Shown one piece after another: positions 10,052 to 19,947 of a DNA stretch of 64,000 nt. The stretch spans positions 102,816 through 166,815 of the forward strand of contig CACJLY010000001.1 in assembly GCA_902594335.1 (NCBI GenBank). The letters are read 5' to 3'. This DNA is from an uncultured Pelagibacteraceae bacterium. Lineage in GTDB: Bacteria; Pseudomonadota; Alphaproteobacteria; Pelagibacterales; Pelagibacteraceae. The translations under genes were made by a program, and so were the position numbers. The notes beneath the pieces are model-generated. The model was not told where the DNA came from, did no database searches, and saw nothing but the letters and a program-made list of their open reading frames with translations. Every line of letters begins with the position of its first letter. The first letter of the stretch is position 1.

Positions 10052-11486
10052 CAGGCAAAAGGAAATTGATAATCTAAAAGATTATAAGTACGGTTTTACA
10101 ACTGATATTGAAAACACAAGAGCACCCAAGGGATTAAATGAAGATGTCATAAAATTTATCTCTAATATTAAAAAAGAACCACAATGGATGCTTAATTTTA
10201 GATTAAAAGCATATGAAAGATTTAAACAGTTAAAAGAACCTGATTGGCAAAAACCAAAATATCCAAAAATAGATTACCAAGATTTATATTATTATTCGGC
10301 ACCTAAAAGTATGAAAGATAAACCAAAAAATTTAGATGATTTAGACCCTAAACTTTTAGAAACTTATAAAAAATTAGGTATACCACTACAAGAGCAAAAA
10401 AGACTTAATGGGATAGCGGTTGATGCAGTATTTGACTCTGTTTCTGTCGCAACAACATTTAGAGAAGAACTTACAAAACAAGGGATTATTTTTTGTCCAA
10501 TATCAGAAGCTATACAAAATCATCCAGAATTAGTTAAAAAATATTTAGGTTCAGTAATACCAGTTACCGACCATTTTTTTGCAACTTTAAATTCTGCGGT
10601 TTTTACTGATGGATCATTTGCCTACATACCAGAAGGTGTACGTTGCCCAATGGAGCTTTCAACATACTTTAGAATTAACGCTTCTAACACAGGACAATTT
10701 GAAAGAACACTAATTGTTGCTGATAAGGGAAGCTATGTAAGTTATTTAGAAGGTTGTACTGCTCCAATGCGAGATGAAAATCAGTTACATGCCGCAAATG
10801 TTGAATTAGTTGCATTAGATGATGCGGAGATAAAATATTCTACAGTTCAGAATTGGTATCCTGGAGATAAAGATGGAAAAGGTGGAATTTATAATTTTGT
10901 AACAAAACGTGGATTGTGTAAAGGTAAGAACTCCAAAATCTCTTGGACGCAAGTCGAAACTGGTTCTGCTATTACTTGGAAATATCCAAGTTGTATTTTA
11001 AAAGGTGATAATTCTGTGGGAGAATTTTACTCTATAGCTATTACAAATAACCATCAAAAAGCAGATACTGGAACTAAAATGATTCACTTAGGAAAAAATA
11101 CTAAAAGCAAAATAATATCAAAAGGTATTAGTGCTGGTTTCTCAGATATGACTTACAGAGGGTTAGTTGATATTTCATCAAAAGCCACAAATTCCAATAA
11201 TTATACTCAATGTGACTCTTTATTAATGGGTAACAAATGCGGAGCTCATACAGTTCCATATATTAAAAATAAAAATTCAGAATCAAATATTGCTCATGAA
11301 GCAACAACATCAAAAATTAGTGAAGAACAACTACACTACTGTCAACAGAGAGGCTTGAGTGCTGAAGAGGCAGTAGGATTAATTGTTAATGGATTTTGTA
11401 AAGAGGTATTACAACAATTACCAATGGAATTTGCCGTAGAGGCTCAAAAACTAGTTGGTATTAGCTTAGAAGGTAGTGTCGGTTAA
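10044..11486 (+). CDS. sufB: Fe-S cluster assembly scaffold SufB
   Basis: 480 aa, the normal length. SufB forms the SufBC2D complex that builds Fe-S clusters from persulfide sulfur and iron. Conserved blocks include [36 protein letters not shown] and the C-terminal [20 protein letters not shown]. The start overlaps iscR by 8 nt, and the stop shares one base with the sufC start. Confidence 0.97.
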   Translation: MDNRQKEIDNLKDYKYGFTTDIENTRAPKGLNEDVIKFISNIKKEPQWMLNFRLKAYERFKQLKEPDWQKPKYPKIDYQDLYYYSAPKSMKDKPKNLDDLDPKLLETYKKLGIPLQEQKRLNGIAVDAVFDSVSVATTFREELTKQGIIFCPISEAIQNHPELVKKYLGSVIPVTDHFFATLNSAVFTDGSFAYIPEGVRCPMELSTYFRINASNTGQFERTLIVADKGSYVSYLEGCTAPMRDENQLHAANVELVALDDAEIKYSTVQNWYPGDKDGKGGIYNFVTKRGLCKGKNSKISWTQVETGSAITWKYPSCILKGDNSVGEFYSIAITNNHQKADTGTKMIHLGKNTKSKIISKGISAGFSDMTYRGLVDISSKATNSNNYTQCDSLLMGNKCGAHTVPYIKNKNSESNIAHEATTSKISEEQLHYCQQRGLSAEEAVGLIVNGFCKEVLQQLPMEFAVEAQKLVGISLEGSVG

Positions 11487-12220
11487 TGTTAAAAATAAAT
11501 AAGTTAAACGCAAAAATTGATAGCAAAGAAATTTTAAAGGAATTTTCTCTAAATATTAATCCTGGTGAGGTTCATGCTATTATGGGACCAAATGGATCTG
11601 GTAAAAGCACTCTATCAAATATTTTATCAGGTAAAAAAGGATATGAAGTTTCAGGAGAAGTACTTTTTGAGGAAAAAGATTTATTTGAACTTGAAACTGA
11701 GGAAAGAGCTCATAAAGGTATTTTTCTTGCCTTTCAATATCCATTAGAAATCCCAGGTGTTAATACAAATATATTCCTAAAGACTTCATTAAATGCAGTT
11801 AGGAAAGCAAGGGGTGAGAAAGAGCTAGATGCTATAGAATTTTTAAAATTAGTGAAAGAAAAATCTAAAGAACTTAAATTTGATGAAGAAAAGTTAAATA
11901 GACAACTAAATGTTGGTTTTTCAGGTGGAGAGAAAAAGAAAAATGAAATTTTACAAATGTCATTATTAGCTCCTAAATTATCAATTTTAGATGAAACAGA
12001 TTCAGGTCTAGATATCGATGCACTAAGAATTGTAGCTGATGGAGTTAATACATTAAGGGATAATAAAAATTCATTTTTAATAATTACACATTACCAAAGA
12101 TTACTTGATTATATTAAACCTGATTTTGTCCATGTGCTAATGGATGGAAAAATTGTAAAATCTGGTGGCGCAGAATTAGCTTTGGAATTAGAAAAAAAGG
12201 GGTATGAAAATTATCATTAG
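11486..12220 (+). CDS. sufC: Suf ATPase SufC
   Basis: ABC-type ATPase that drives conformational change in the SufBCD complex; it is cytoplasmic and not a transporter. Walker A is GPNGSGKST (34-42), the signature is SGGEK (146-150) followed by KKNE as in other SufC proteins, and Walker B is LSILDET (165-171) with catalytic Glu170. The 244-aa length fits. One-base overlap with sufB and direct abutment with sufD indicate translational coupling. Confidence 0.97.
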   Translation: MLKINKLNAKIDSKEILKEFSLNINPGEVHAIMGPNGSGKSTLSNILSGKKGYEVSGEVLFEEKDLFELETEERAHKGIFLAFQYPLEIPGVNTNIFLKTSLNAVRKARGEKELDAIEFLKLVKEKSKELKFDEEKLNRQLNVGFSGGEKKKNEILQMSLLAPKLSILDETDSGLDIDALRIVADGVNTLRDNKNSFLIITHYQRLLDYIKPDFVHVLMDGKIVKSGGAELALELEKKGYENYH

Positions 12221-13468
12221 ATGAAAGAACAATTACAAAAAGATTTTGATAATACTATAAAAAATTTAACTTTATCTCAAAAGGATATTGAAATAAAAAA
12301 ATTTTATTTAGATAATTTTATTAATAAAGGTTTTCCAAACAGAAAAGAAGAAGATTGGAAATTTTCTGACCTTAACCAAATAATAAAAAAAAATATTGGA
12401 GAGATAAGTTTTTACAGTGACTATACATCTACAAATAAAGTTGATACTTCTGCATTTGTAGATGGTTTAGAGCACAACAAAATTGTATTTATCAATGGTA
12501 GAATTGAAAAAATTGATTTTGATTATGAAAAAAAAGACCAAATAGAAATAATTGATCAGTCGGAAACTATTAATAAATTTAATAATAATAGCTCTTTATC
12601 AGACTTAAATGGCGCTTTTACTAACAAGTCATTTAAAATAGTGGTAAAAAAGGGTTACCAATTAACAAAACCTCTTATTATCTATCATACAACCAACTCT
12701 AAAATTTGGTCAAAAAATATTAATTTAAGATTAAATTTTGAATTGTATGAAAATAGTTCATTAAGATTAATTGATTTATTTAAAGACACTTCAGAAAAAA
12801 ATTTTATCAATATTTTTTATAACTTTGATCTTAAAGAAAATTCTATTTTAAAAAATTTCAAAGTAGATAAGTTTGAAAATAAAAATATTAAGTATTCATT
12901 CAATAATATTGAGCAAGATAAAAACAGTATTTCAGAAACATTTATTTTATCATCAGGATCAAATTTTTGTAAGAATGAAATTAATTGTAACTTAAATGGA
13001 GAATATTCGTCGGCTTTTGTAAATGGTATTTTCTCTGTAAATAATAATAAACTTCATGAAATTAGAACAATCATAAATCACTTAACTGAAAATACAAAAA
13101 GTTATCAACTTATAAAAAGCGTTTTAGAAGATAGTTCTAGAGCAGTATATCAAGGGAAAATATTTGTTAATCCTAAAGCACAAAAAACAGATGGTTATCA
13201 ATTGAGTAAAGCAATATTGTTAAATAAAGATTCTGAGTTCAATGCTAAACCAGAGTTAGAAATTTATGCAGATGACGTTAAATGTTCACACGGTTCTGCA
13301 TCAGGTAGTCTTAATGAGGACTCGATATTTTATTTAATGTCTAGAGGATTAAATTATCAACAATCAAGAGAACTTTTGATAAATGGTTTTCTGTTAGATG
13401 TTGTTGAAAAAATTACAGATCCTGAAGTAAAAAATTTAATTAAAAATATGATCGGAATTAAGGAATGA
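12221..13468 (+). CDS. sufD: Fe-S cluster assembly protein SufD
   Basis: 415 aa, a SufB paralogue and the other half of the scaffold heterodimer. The N-terminal region is variable (NRKEEDWKFSDL near residue 40 is a family mark). The C-terminal core has CSHGSASGSLNEDSIFYLMS and RGLNYQQSRELLINGF, the classic SufBD ending. It starts in the base after the sufC stop and overlaps sufS by 4 nt. Confidence 0.95.
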   Translation: MKEQLQKDFDNTIKNLTLSQKDIEIKKFYLDNFINKGFPNRKEEDWKFSDLNQIIKKNIGEISFYSDYTSTNKVDTSAFVDGLEHNKIVFINGRIEKIDFDYEKKDQIEIIDQSETINKFNNNSSLSDLNGAFTNKSFKIVVKKGYQLTKPLIIYHTTNSKIWSKNINLRLNFELYENSSLRLIDLFKDTSEKNFINIFYNFDLKENSILKNFKVDKFENKNIKYSFNNIEQDKNSISETFILSSGSNFCKNEINCNLNGEYSSAFVNGIFSVNNNKLHEIRTIINHLTENTKSYQLIKSVLEDSSRAVYQGKIFVNPKAQKTDGYQLSKAILLNKDSEFNAKPELEIYADDVKCSHGSASGSLNEDSIFYLMSRGLNYQQSRELLINGFLLDVVEKITDPEVKNLIKNMIGIKE

Positions 13469-14685
13469 AACTAGATAATATAAAAGATGAGTTTCCAATA
13501 TTTGATGAAAAAATTCAAAATAATGATTTAGTTTATTTAGATAGCGCTAACTCATCACAAAAACCAAAAGTAGTAGCGGATAAAATAAATGAGTTTTATA
13601 CTAAGCAATTTTCAAATGTTGGAAGAAGTGTTCATTATTTAGCAGTTGCAGCAACAAACTTATATGAAAATACAAGATCGTCTGTTCAAAAATATATTAA
13701 TGCTAAGGATAAAAATGAAATAGTTTTTACTAAAGGAGCAACCGAAGCTTTAAATTTAGTAGCTAATACTCTAGGGCAAAAATATCTGAACGAAGGCGAT
13801 GAAATTTTAATTACAGAGCTTGAGCATCATTCAAATTATGTGCCTTGGCATTTCTTGAGAAAATCAAAGAATATAAAAATTAATTTTGCAGAGGTAAATG
13901 AAGATGGAGATATTTCTCTGGAGGATATTGAAAAAAAAATAACCTCTAAGACTAAAGTAATTGCCATTACTCATCTATCTAACGTGACGGGAGCAATATT
14001 GCCTGTTAAAGAAATAACAGATCTTGCCCACTCAAAGGGAATAATAGTTGTCATTGATGGTTGTCAGGGAGCTCCTCATCTTAAATTGGATATGCAAGAC
14101 TTAGATTGTGATTTTTATGCAATATCATGCCATAAAATGTATGGGCCTACTGGACTTGGTGTTTTGTATGGTAAAAAGAAGTGGTTAGAAGAACTGCCAC
14201 CCTATCAAGGTGGAGGTGGAATGATTAGAGAAGTCAAGAAAGATAAAATATCTTACGGTGATTTACCAAATAAATATGAGGCTGGTACCATGGCTACAGC
14301 TCAAGTTATTGCATTTGATCAGTCAATTAAGTTTATGGAGAGTATTGGTATAGAGAATATAATGAAACATGAAGCTGATTTAGTTGAGTATGGTCAAGAG
14401 CTTTTACAAAAAAATAATTCTGTTAAGTTAATTGGAAGTCCAAAAAACAAAGGGGGAGTTTTATCCTTCACATTGGAGGGTGTTCATCCACATGATATTG
14501 CAACAATACTTGATGAAGACGGAGTTGCAATAAGAGCAGGTCATCATTGCTGTCAAATATTACATGACAAATTAAATATACCTGCTAGTGCAAGAGCGTC
14601 AGTTGGAATTTATAACACTAAAGATGACTTAGATAAGTTAAATGACTCTATTAATAACTGTAAAAAAATATTTAATTTAAAATGA
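13465..14685 (+). CDS. sufS: Cysteine desulfurase SufS
   Basis: PLP enzyme that takes sulfur from cysteine as a protein-bound persulfide. The PLP lysine is Lys224 in SCHKMYGPTG. The catalytic cysteine is Cys362 in RAGHHCCQ, where a second Cys363 follows. TELEHHSN (117-124) and the SGLG-type region are also present. 406 aa is typical of group II SufS. Its sulfur acceptor here should be SufU, encoded next with a 4-nt overlap; no sufE is seen. Confidence 0.96.
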   Translation: MKLDNIKDEFPIFDEKIQNNDLVYLDSANSSQKPKVVADKINEFYTKQFSNVGRSVHYLAVAATNLYENTRSSVQKYINAKDKNEIVFTKGATEALNLVANTLGQKYLNEGDEILITELEHHSNYVPWHFLRKSKNIKINFAEVNEDGDISLEDIEKKITSKTKVIAITHLSNVTGAILPVKEITDLAHSKGIIVVIDGCQGAPHLKLDMQDLDCDFYAISCHKMYGPTGLGVLYGKKKWLEELPPYQGGGGMIREVKKDKISYGDLPNKYEAGTMATAQVIAFDQSIKFMESIGIENIMKHEADLVEYGQELLQKNNSVKLIGSPKNKGGVLSFTLEGVHPHDIATILDEDGVAIRAGHHCCQILHDKLNIPASARASVGIYNTKDDLDKLNDSINNCKKIFNLK

Positions 14686-15146
14686 ACTTAAAAGAACTTT
14701 ATCAAGAAATTATTTTAGAACATGGAAAAAATCCAAGGAATCTTGGAAAAGTACATGAGTTTAATAAAGATGCAAAAGGTCATAACCCTTTATGTGGAGA
14801 CAATGTTCATGTTTATCTTAAATTAAATGGACAAAAAATAGTTGAGGAAATTTCATTTGAGGGACGTGGATGTGCTATTTCAATGGCATCAGCTTCAATC
14901 ATGACAGATTTAATTAAAGGCAAAAATGAACACGAGGCTAAAGAGATAGTTGAAGACTTTTTAGGAATGATAAAAGAAAATCCAGACTTAAAATCAGAAT
15001 ACTTAAAAGACGACGAAAAAACTAAATTAATGTGTTTATCTGGTGTTAAACAATATCCAATGAGAGTTAAGTGCGCAACATTATCGTGGCACACTCTTAC
15101 ATCAGCAATGGATAACTCAAAAGAAATCACTAAAACCGAGTCGTAA
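14682..15146 (+). CDS. sufU: SufU-type sulfur acceptor/Fe-S scaffold (IscU/NifU N-terminal fold)
   Basis: 154 aa. Three cysteines and one aspartate occupy the expected metal/sulfur site: Cys38 and Asp40 (NPLCGDNV), Cys64 (GRGCAIS) and Cys131 (RVKCATLSWHTL); Cys118 is extra. The roughly 20-residue insertion before the last Cys separates SufU from IscU. It probably accepts persulfide from SufS by zinc-ligand exchange. It overlaps sufS by 4 nt and precedes sufT by 4 nt. Confidence 0.92.
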   Translation: MNLKELYQEIILEHGKNPRNLGKVHEFNKDAKGHNPLCGDNVHVYLKLNGQKIVEEISFEGRGCAISMASASIMTDLIKGKNEHEAKEIVEDFLGMIKENPDLKSEYLKDDEKTKLMCLSGVKQYPMRVKCATLSWHTLTSAMDNSKEITKTES

Positions 15147-15150
15147 CTTT

Positions 15151-15447
15151 ATGGAATTAAAAGAAAAAGTAATTGAAGAAATAAAAAAAATTTACGATCC
15201 TGAAATACCAGTAAATATTTACGAACTTGGATTAATATATGATATTGCTGTAGATAAAAAAAATATTAGTGTAAAAATGACACTTACCACTCCAAATTGT
15301 CCAGTAGCTGAAAGTTTGCCTAAAGAAGTTAAAGATAGTATTATGCAATTAGAAGAAGTTGACAAAGTAGATTTAGATTTAGTTTGGGAACCACCATGGG
15401 ATAAGTCTATGATGTCAGAAGCAGCAAAATTAGAGTTAAACTTATGA
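15151..15447 (+). CDS. sufT: SufT-like MIP18/DUF59 protein
   Basis: 98-residue single MIP18 domain: YDPEIPVNIYELGLIYDI at 15-32, the conserved TTPNCP with Cys50, and a C-terminal DLVWEPPWDKSMMSE. Family members take part in Fe-S cluster maturation and carrier functions. Its place between sufU and sufA in the operon supports that role. The end overlaps sufA by 4 nt. Confidence 0.92.
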   Translation: MELKEKVIEEIKKIYDPEIPVNIYELGLIYDIAVDKKNISVKMTLTTPNCPVAESLPKEVKDSIMQLEEVDKVDLDLVWEPPWDKSMMSEAAKLELNL

Positions 15448-15779
15448 CAAAACAAGTTATATCATTAAGCGATCAAGCAGCAAACAGGATAAAGGAAATT
15501 ATGTCTTCAGCTGAAAATGGATCTATTGGTGTTAGAGTTGGTGTAAAATCAGGTGGATGTGCAGGAATGTCTTATATTATGGAATACACAAAAGAAATTA
15601 ATCCTAATGATGAGGTTATTGAGGATAAGGGAGTAAAAGTGTTTATTGACCCAGCAGCTGTAATGTATCTTTTTGGAACTGAAATGGATTATAAAAAAGA
15701 GCAATTTTCCTCTCAATTTGTGTTTAATAACCCTAATGAAACTGAAAGATGCGGTTGCGGAGAGTCTTTTAAAGTTTAA
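15444..15779 (+). CDS. sufA: A-type Fe-S carrier (SufA/IscA/ErpA family)
   Basis: 111-residue HesB-type protein carrying clusters from the Suf scaffold to targets. The three ligand cysteines are present: Cys39 in SGGCAGM and Cys103/Cys105 in CGCGESF near the C-terminus. It is the last gene of the iscR-suf operon. SufA and ErpA cannot be told apart with certainty by sequence; the operon position favours SufA function. Confidence 0.93.
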   Translation: MTKQVISLSDQAANRIKEIMSSAENGSIGVRVGVKSGGCAGMSYIMEYTKEINPNDEVIEDKGVKVFIDPAAVMYLFGTEMDYKKEQFSSQFVFNNPNETERCGCGESFKV

Positions 15780-15917
15780 TTATTGGTAATAAGAAATAAA
15801 CCAATATTGGCCTCTTTTATTCATTGAATAAGTTTTATTTTTTCTACGCTTAGGTTTTCTAATTTCAGGCTTATTATAACCAATAATATTTTTTAATGTT
15901 GATATGATCTTTGTCAT
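15780..15917 (-). CDS. Possible 45-residue basic protein downstream of glnA
   Basis: An open frame from ATG (complement of 15915-15917) to TAA (complement of 15780-15782) encodes a 45-aa, strongly basic peptide with a KPKRRKNKTY core (21-30) and an aromatic tail ending QYWFISYYQ. Upstream on the minus strand is AAAAGG, but only one base before the ATG, so the ribosome site is poor. It fills the largest gap in the window almost completely and its stop touches sufA's end. I do not recognise a family. It could be a conserved SAR11 small protein or chance. Confidence 0.4.
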   Translation of the reverse strand: MTKIISTLKNIIGYNKPEIRKPKRRKNKTYSMNKRGQYWFISYYQ

Positions 15918-15957
15918 ACCTTTTCATAACAAAAATAAATGAAATTAGAATTCTAAT

Positions 15958-15992
15958 ATGGGAATACCTGCTATTACTGCAGGTAATCCCAT
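15958..15992 (-). terminator. glnA 3' hairpin
   Basis: ATGGGAATACCTGC (15958-15971), 7-nt loop, GCAGGTAATCCCAT (15979-15992): a 14-bp stem with one A-A mismatch, 13 nt beyond the glnA stop. It is the most stable structure in this gap. A proper U-run is missing. Instead a perfect 14-nt palindrome, ATTAGAATTCTAAT (15944-15957), abuts it. It could end or stabilise glnA mRNA, or attenuate the small ORF that follows. Confidence 0.65.
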
Positions 15993-16005
15993 ATAATTAA
16001 GCTTT

Positions 16006-17412
16006 TTAACAGCTATAATACATGTCAAATTCAATAGGATGCGGCGTATGTTCAAAATTGTGAATTTCCTCATATTTAAGTTCAATATACGCATCTATTT
16101 GATCATCAGTAAATACATTGCCTTTAGTTAAGAAACTTCTATCTTTATCCAAAGCTTCCATTGCTTCTCTTAACGAACCGCAAACAGTTGGTACCTTCTT
16201 AACTTGCTTTTCTGATAAAGCGTAAAGGTCTTTGTCGAACGATTTACCTGGATCAATTTTATTTTTTATTCCATCAATACCAGCCATAAGCATAGAAGCA
16301 AATGTCAAGTATGGATTTCCTGAAGCATCTGGGAATCTTATTTCACATCTTGCACCTTTTTTGCTTAATGTGATTGGAATTCTGCATGAAGCTGATCTAT
16401 TTCTTGCAGAGTATGCAAGTAAAACGGGAGCCTCAAATCCTGGAATTAATCTTTTATAACTATTTGTAGTAGCATTAGCAAATGCATTAATTGCTTTTGC
16501 ATGCTTTAATACTCCACCAATATAATAAAGCGCAGTTTGAGATAATCCAGCATATTTGTTTCCAGAAAATACCGGAGTTTTCCCTTTCCAAATTGATTGG
16601 TGAGTATGCATTCCAGAACCATTATCTCCTTTAACTGGCTTAGGCATAAAAGTTGCAGTTTTTCCAAAAGAGTGAGAAACCATTTGAACTACATATTTAT
16701 ATAGCTGAACGTTGTCTGCTTGGTTAACCAAAGTTCCAAATAACATTCCAAGTTCATGTTGACTTGGAGCAACTTCATGGTGATGTTTTTCTACTGTAAT
16801 CCCAACATCCCTTAGTCCTTTAAGATATTCACCTCTCATATCTTGTGCACTATCTACTGGTGGCACAGGAAAATATCCTCCTTTTACTCCAGGTCTATGA
16901 CCCATGTTTCCATTATCATAAGATTTTCCAGAGTTATAAGGACCTTCTGAACTATCAATTGAAAAACTTGTTTCATTCATATCGTTTTTAATTCTTACGT
17001 CGTCAAAAACAAAAAACTCAGGCTCTGGACCAAAATAAGCTGTATCTCCAATTCCTGTTTTCTTTAAATAAGCTTCAGCTTTTTTTGCAATTCCTCTAGG
17101 ATCTCTCTCATATGGATCTCTCTTAACAGCATCTAAAATATCACAAAATAAAATTAAAGTATTATGAGATGTATAAGGATCTATTACTTTTCTACTTAAA
17201 TCAGGCTTTAATATCATGTCAGATTCATTAATTGCTTTCCATCCTGCAATTGACGATCCATCAAAAAATACACCGTCATTTAACATTCCTTCATCTACAA
17301 TAGTTGTATCCATTGTTAAATGTTGAAGTTTTCCCCTTGGGTCTGTAAATCTAAGATCTACAAACTCAATATTCTTAGACTTCATTAATTTTAGTACGTC
17401 CTTAGCGCTCAT
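16006..17412 (-). CDS. glnA: Glutamine synthetase, type I
   Basis: 468 aa, ATP-dependent ammonium assimilation into glutamine, a dodecamer in the cytoplasm. DGSSIAGWK (50-58), the ATP/metal segment NGSGMHTHQS and the Glu-flap region RNRSASCRIP are present. Tyr397 in DKDLYALS occupies the adenylylation site of GSI-beta enzymes, so covalent control by an adenylyltransferase is possible. No glnB is adjacent. A good ribosome site, GGAGA, ends 6 nt before the ATG. A strong hairpin lies downstream. Confidence 0.97.
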   Translation of the reverse strand: MSAKDVLKLMKSKNIEFVDLRFTDPRGKLQHLTMDTTIVDEGMLNDGVFFDGSSIAGWKAINESDMILKPDLSRKVIDPYTSHNTLILFCDILDAVKRDPYERDPRGIAKKAEAYLKKTGIGDTAYFGPEPEFFVFDDVRIKNDMNETSFSIDSSEGPYNSGKSYDNGNMGHRPGVKGGYFPVPPVDSAQDMRGEYLKGLRDVGITVEKHHHEVAPSQHELGMLFGTLVNQADNVQLYKYVVQMVSHSFGKTATFMPKPVKGDNGSGMHTHQSIWKGKTPVFSGNKYAGLSQTALYYIGGVLKHAKAINAFANATTNSYKRLIPGFEAPVLLAYSARNRSASCRIPITLSKKGARCEIRFPDASGNPYLTFASMLMAGIDGIKNKIDPGKSFDKDLYALSEKQVKKVPTVCGSLREAMEALDKDRSFLTKGNVFTDDQIDAYIELKYEEIHNFEHTPHPIEFDMYYSC

Positions 17413-17553
17413 ATTATCTCCTATAATTTTTTAATTTTCTTATCAGTTAAGAAAAGATAAATAATGCCTATTAAATAGATATCACTTATGCTTTTTTTAC
17501 ATGTATATTAACCTTAAAAAATTAAAATTTTCAATCAATCCTAAGTTGCAATA

Positions 17554-18033
17554 TTGAGTTTATTAAATAAAGAACCAGTTAAAAGAGCTGAAAAAGCATT
17601 AAAAGAATTCGATGAAACTTTATCAGTTAAAGAATTAGAAAATACAGCAAGAACTGCTCTTGACGCAGCAAAATCTTTAAATTGTGAAGTAGGGGCAATT
17701 GTAAAAAGTTTACTTTTTAAAAATGGTGATAATTATTTTTTATGTTTGGTCTCTGGTGACAAAAGATGTTCATTAAACAAATTAAAAAATTTTTTTAATA
17801 GTAAAGATTTAAGCATGGCATCACCTAATGATGTGAAAGAACAAACTGGATATACAATAGGAGGAGTTTCACCTATAGGTCATAAAAAAAGTTTACAGAT
17901 ATTAGTTGATAGATCCTTAAATAGGTTTAAGGATTTATATGCAGCAGCAGGACATCCAAACTGTATTTTTAAAATTAATTTTGATGATCTTATTAAAATA
18001 ACAAATGGATCAATAGAAGACGTAATTGAATGA
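17554..18033 (+). CDS. YbaK/EbsC-family aminoacyl-tRNA deacylase
   Basis: 159-residue single YbaK/ProX-type editing domain, probably hydrolysing mischarged tRNA (for example Cys-tRNA-Pro). Signature blocks are VKSLLFK, SGDKRCSLNKL, TGYTIGGVSPIGH (about 103-115) and LYAAAGHPNCIFKI. The start is the TTG at 17554; no ATG or GTG lies in frame near it and no clear ribosome site is visible, so the true start may differ by a few codons. The stop overlaps the next ATG (ATGA). Confidence 0.85.
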   Translation: MSLLNKEPVKRAEKALKEFDETLSVKELENTARTALDAAKSLNCEVGAIVKSLLFKNGDNYFLCLVSGDKRCSLNKLKNFFNSKDLSMASPNDVKEQTGYTIGGVSPIGHKKSLQILVDRSLNRFKDLYAAAGHPNCIFKINFDDLIKITNGSIEDVIE

Positions 18034-18923
18034 AATCTCCAAACGCTACTGATTATTTCATTCTTACTTTTTTAGCTTTGCTTTGGGCTTCAGCTTTCTT
18101 TAATATTAAAATTGCAACATATTCCTATGGACCAATAACAATAGCTTTTCTAAGAATTTTTTTTGGAATGATACCATTATTATTAATTTGTTATTTCAAA
18201 AAAATAAAAATTGAGGCGTTTTCTAAAGATTGGAAATGGTTTGCAGCAATTGGGATCATTAATTTAGTTATACCTTTTTTCCTAATAGCATACGGGGTTC
18301 AGAAAGTTCAAAGTAACTTAGCAGCAATTTTAATGTCAACTACACCTATAAGTGCAACAATACTTGCACATTTCTTTGCAGAAGGAGAGAAAATAAACAT
18401 TATAAAAATATTCGGAATAGTATTAGGTTTTTCAGGAATTGTTTATTTATTCTCAGAAAATTTACTTATAAATAGTGAAAATTTATTTTCTGCTCTAATG
18501 ATTCTTTTGGGATCCACTTTTTATGTTATTGGAGGAATTTTAACATTAAAAATTAGTAATAAGAAAAATGAAAATGTAACTGCATCAATTCTTATTTGGG
18601 GTGTTATAATTGTTTGTCCAATATCACTAATAATTGAGCAACCTTGGAATTTAAATCCATCATTTGAGTCTACATTATCTCTAATTTATCTTGGTATTTT
18701 TCCAACTGGGATAGCATGGTTATTAAGATTTATGATTTTAAAGAAAAATGGCTTAGTTTTTCAAAGTCAAGTCGCTTATCTAATACCGATTTTTGGTGTT
18801 ATTTTAGGATTTATTTTCCTTAACGAGTTAGTAACACCTAAAATTTTAATAGCTTTATGTGCTGTTGTCTTAGGAATTTATTTTGTAAAAAAAGCAGGAG
18901 ATAAAAAAATACAAAGTATATAA
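18030..18923 (+). CDS. EamA/DMT-family membrane transporter
   Basis: 297 aa, about ten hydrophobic segments arranged as two EamA repeats; the first starts LALLWASAFFNIK and the second has LGIFPTGIAWLLRF. Members export amino acids, nucleobases or other metabolites; the substrate cannot be assigned. The 4-nt overlap with the YbaK gene suggests co-transcription. Confidence 0.88.
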   Translation: MKSPNATDYFILTFLALLWASAFFNIKIATYSYGPITIAFLRIFFGMIPLLLICYFKKIKIEAFSKDWKWFAAIGIINLVIPFFLIAYGVQKVQSNLAAILMSTTPISATILAHFFAEGEKINIIKIFGIVLGFSGIVYLFSENLLINSENLFSALMILLGSTFYVIGGILTLKISNKKNENVTASILIWGVIIVCPISLIIEQPWNLNPSFESTLSLIYLGIFPTGIAWLLRFMILKKNGLVFQSQVAYLIPIFGVILGFIFLNELVTPKILIALCAVVLGIYFVKKAGDKKIQSI

Positions 18924-18930
18924 AAAATTT

Positions 18931-19947
18931 CTAATTTATTTTTAATTTTTCAAATTTTTTTGACTTAACTGATTTTTGTGCAGCTTCTGCTAACATTATA
19001 GACTTTCTTCCATCCTCAAAAACAGCTCTAGGTTTTATATTTTTTTTGCAAAAGTTTGCAAGGTCAGATAGTTGCAATCTAAAAGCTTCTGCATATCTCT
19101 CTATAAAAAAATGAAGGAGCGGGGATTTATTATTTGTTGAATTTTTTAAAAAGAGATTAGTTTCAGTATCTCTTTTATTATCAGATATCATCATTCCTTT
19201 TGTTCCAAAAAGTTCAACTCTTTGGTCATAACCAAAACTACAATGTCTTGAATTAGTTATAATGCATTGCACTCCTTTTTTCGACTTAAGCACTGTTGTT
19301 GCAAGCTCATAGTCTTTTAATTTATTAAATCTTTGGTCTGATATGTTACTTCCAGTAGCAAATACTGATATAAATTCATCTGAACCCAAGTAATACCTTG
19401 CCAAATCAAAATCATGTATCATCATATCTTTAAAAATACCTCCAGAACCTTTTAAATAAGATAATGAAGGAGGAGCAGGGTCCCGACTAGTTATAATAAT
19501 TTTTTCAAGTTTGCCTATTTTATTTTTTAATAAATTCTTTTTAAGTAAATTATGTCCAGGATCATATCTTCTATTAAAGCCTATTTGAACTTTAGGATTA
19601 AGTTTCTTAATTTTTGTTAATGATGAATTAATTTTTTTTAAATTTAAATCTAGTGGTTTTTCGCAAAAGATTACTTTTTTGTATTTTGCGCCTTTTTCAA
19701 TAAATTTTAAATGTGTAGAAGTAGAGGAGGCTATAAAAATACATCTAATTTCATTATCTTTAAAAGCTATATCTGGATTGTTTATAGAAATAGAATTAAA
19801 TTTTTTTGAAACTTTGTTTGATAGATTTTTATTTAAATCAAAAACATATTTCAATTCAAATTCACTATTTTTTCTTAAATTATTAGCATGCATCTGGCCA
19901 ATTCTACCAAGGCCTAATAGAGCAGTTTTTATTTTATTTTTACCCAT
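18931..19947 (-). CDS. Gfo/Idh/MocA dehydrogenase, inositol-dehydrogenase-like
   Basis: 338 aa. The NAD-binding loop is GLGRIGQMHA (12-21), the catalytic-Lys block is CEKPLDL, and the substrate motif KDMMIHDFDLARYYLG matches inositol 2-dehydrogenases (IolG). It should oxidise an inositol or sugar at C2 with NAD. The 3' gene of a two-gene unit, it overlaps the upstream Gfo/Idh gene by 19 nt. IolE is encoded just beyond, which supports an inositol role, but the substrate is inferred. Confidence 0.85.
   Translation of the reverse strand: MGKNKIKTALLGLGRIGQMHANNLRKNSEFELKYVFDLNKNLSNKVSKKFNSISINNPDIAFKDNEIRCIFIASSTSTHLKFIEKGAKYKKVIFCEKPLDLNLKKINSSLTKIKKLNPKVQIGFNRRYDPGHNLLKKNLLKNKIGKLEKIIITSRDPAPPSLSYLKGSGGIFKDMMIHDFDLARYYLGSDEFISVFATGSNISDQRFNKLKDYELATTVLKSKKGVQCIITNSRHCSFGYDQRVELFGTKGMMISDNKRDTETNLFLKNSTNNKSPLLHFFIERYAEAFRLQLSDLANFCKKNIKPRAVFEDGRKSIMLAEAAQKSVKSKKFEKLKIN

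Noticed and set aside
15781..15806. Suf operon terminator (TATTGGT...ACCAATA)
   Set aside because: A 7-bp AT-rich stem with a 12-nt loop and no immediate U-run; it may be chance within the small ORF.
17413..17553. Riboswitch or sigma-54 promoter in front of glnA
   Set aside because: No GG-N10-GC type element and no convincing stem in the minus-strand leader; only an ordinary ribosome site is visible.
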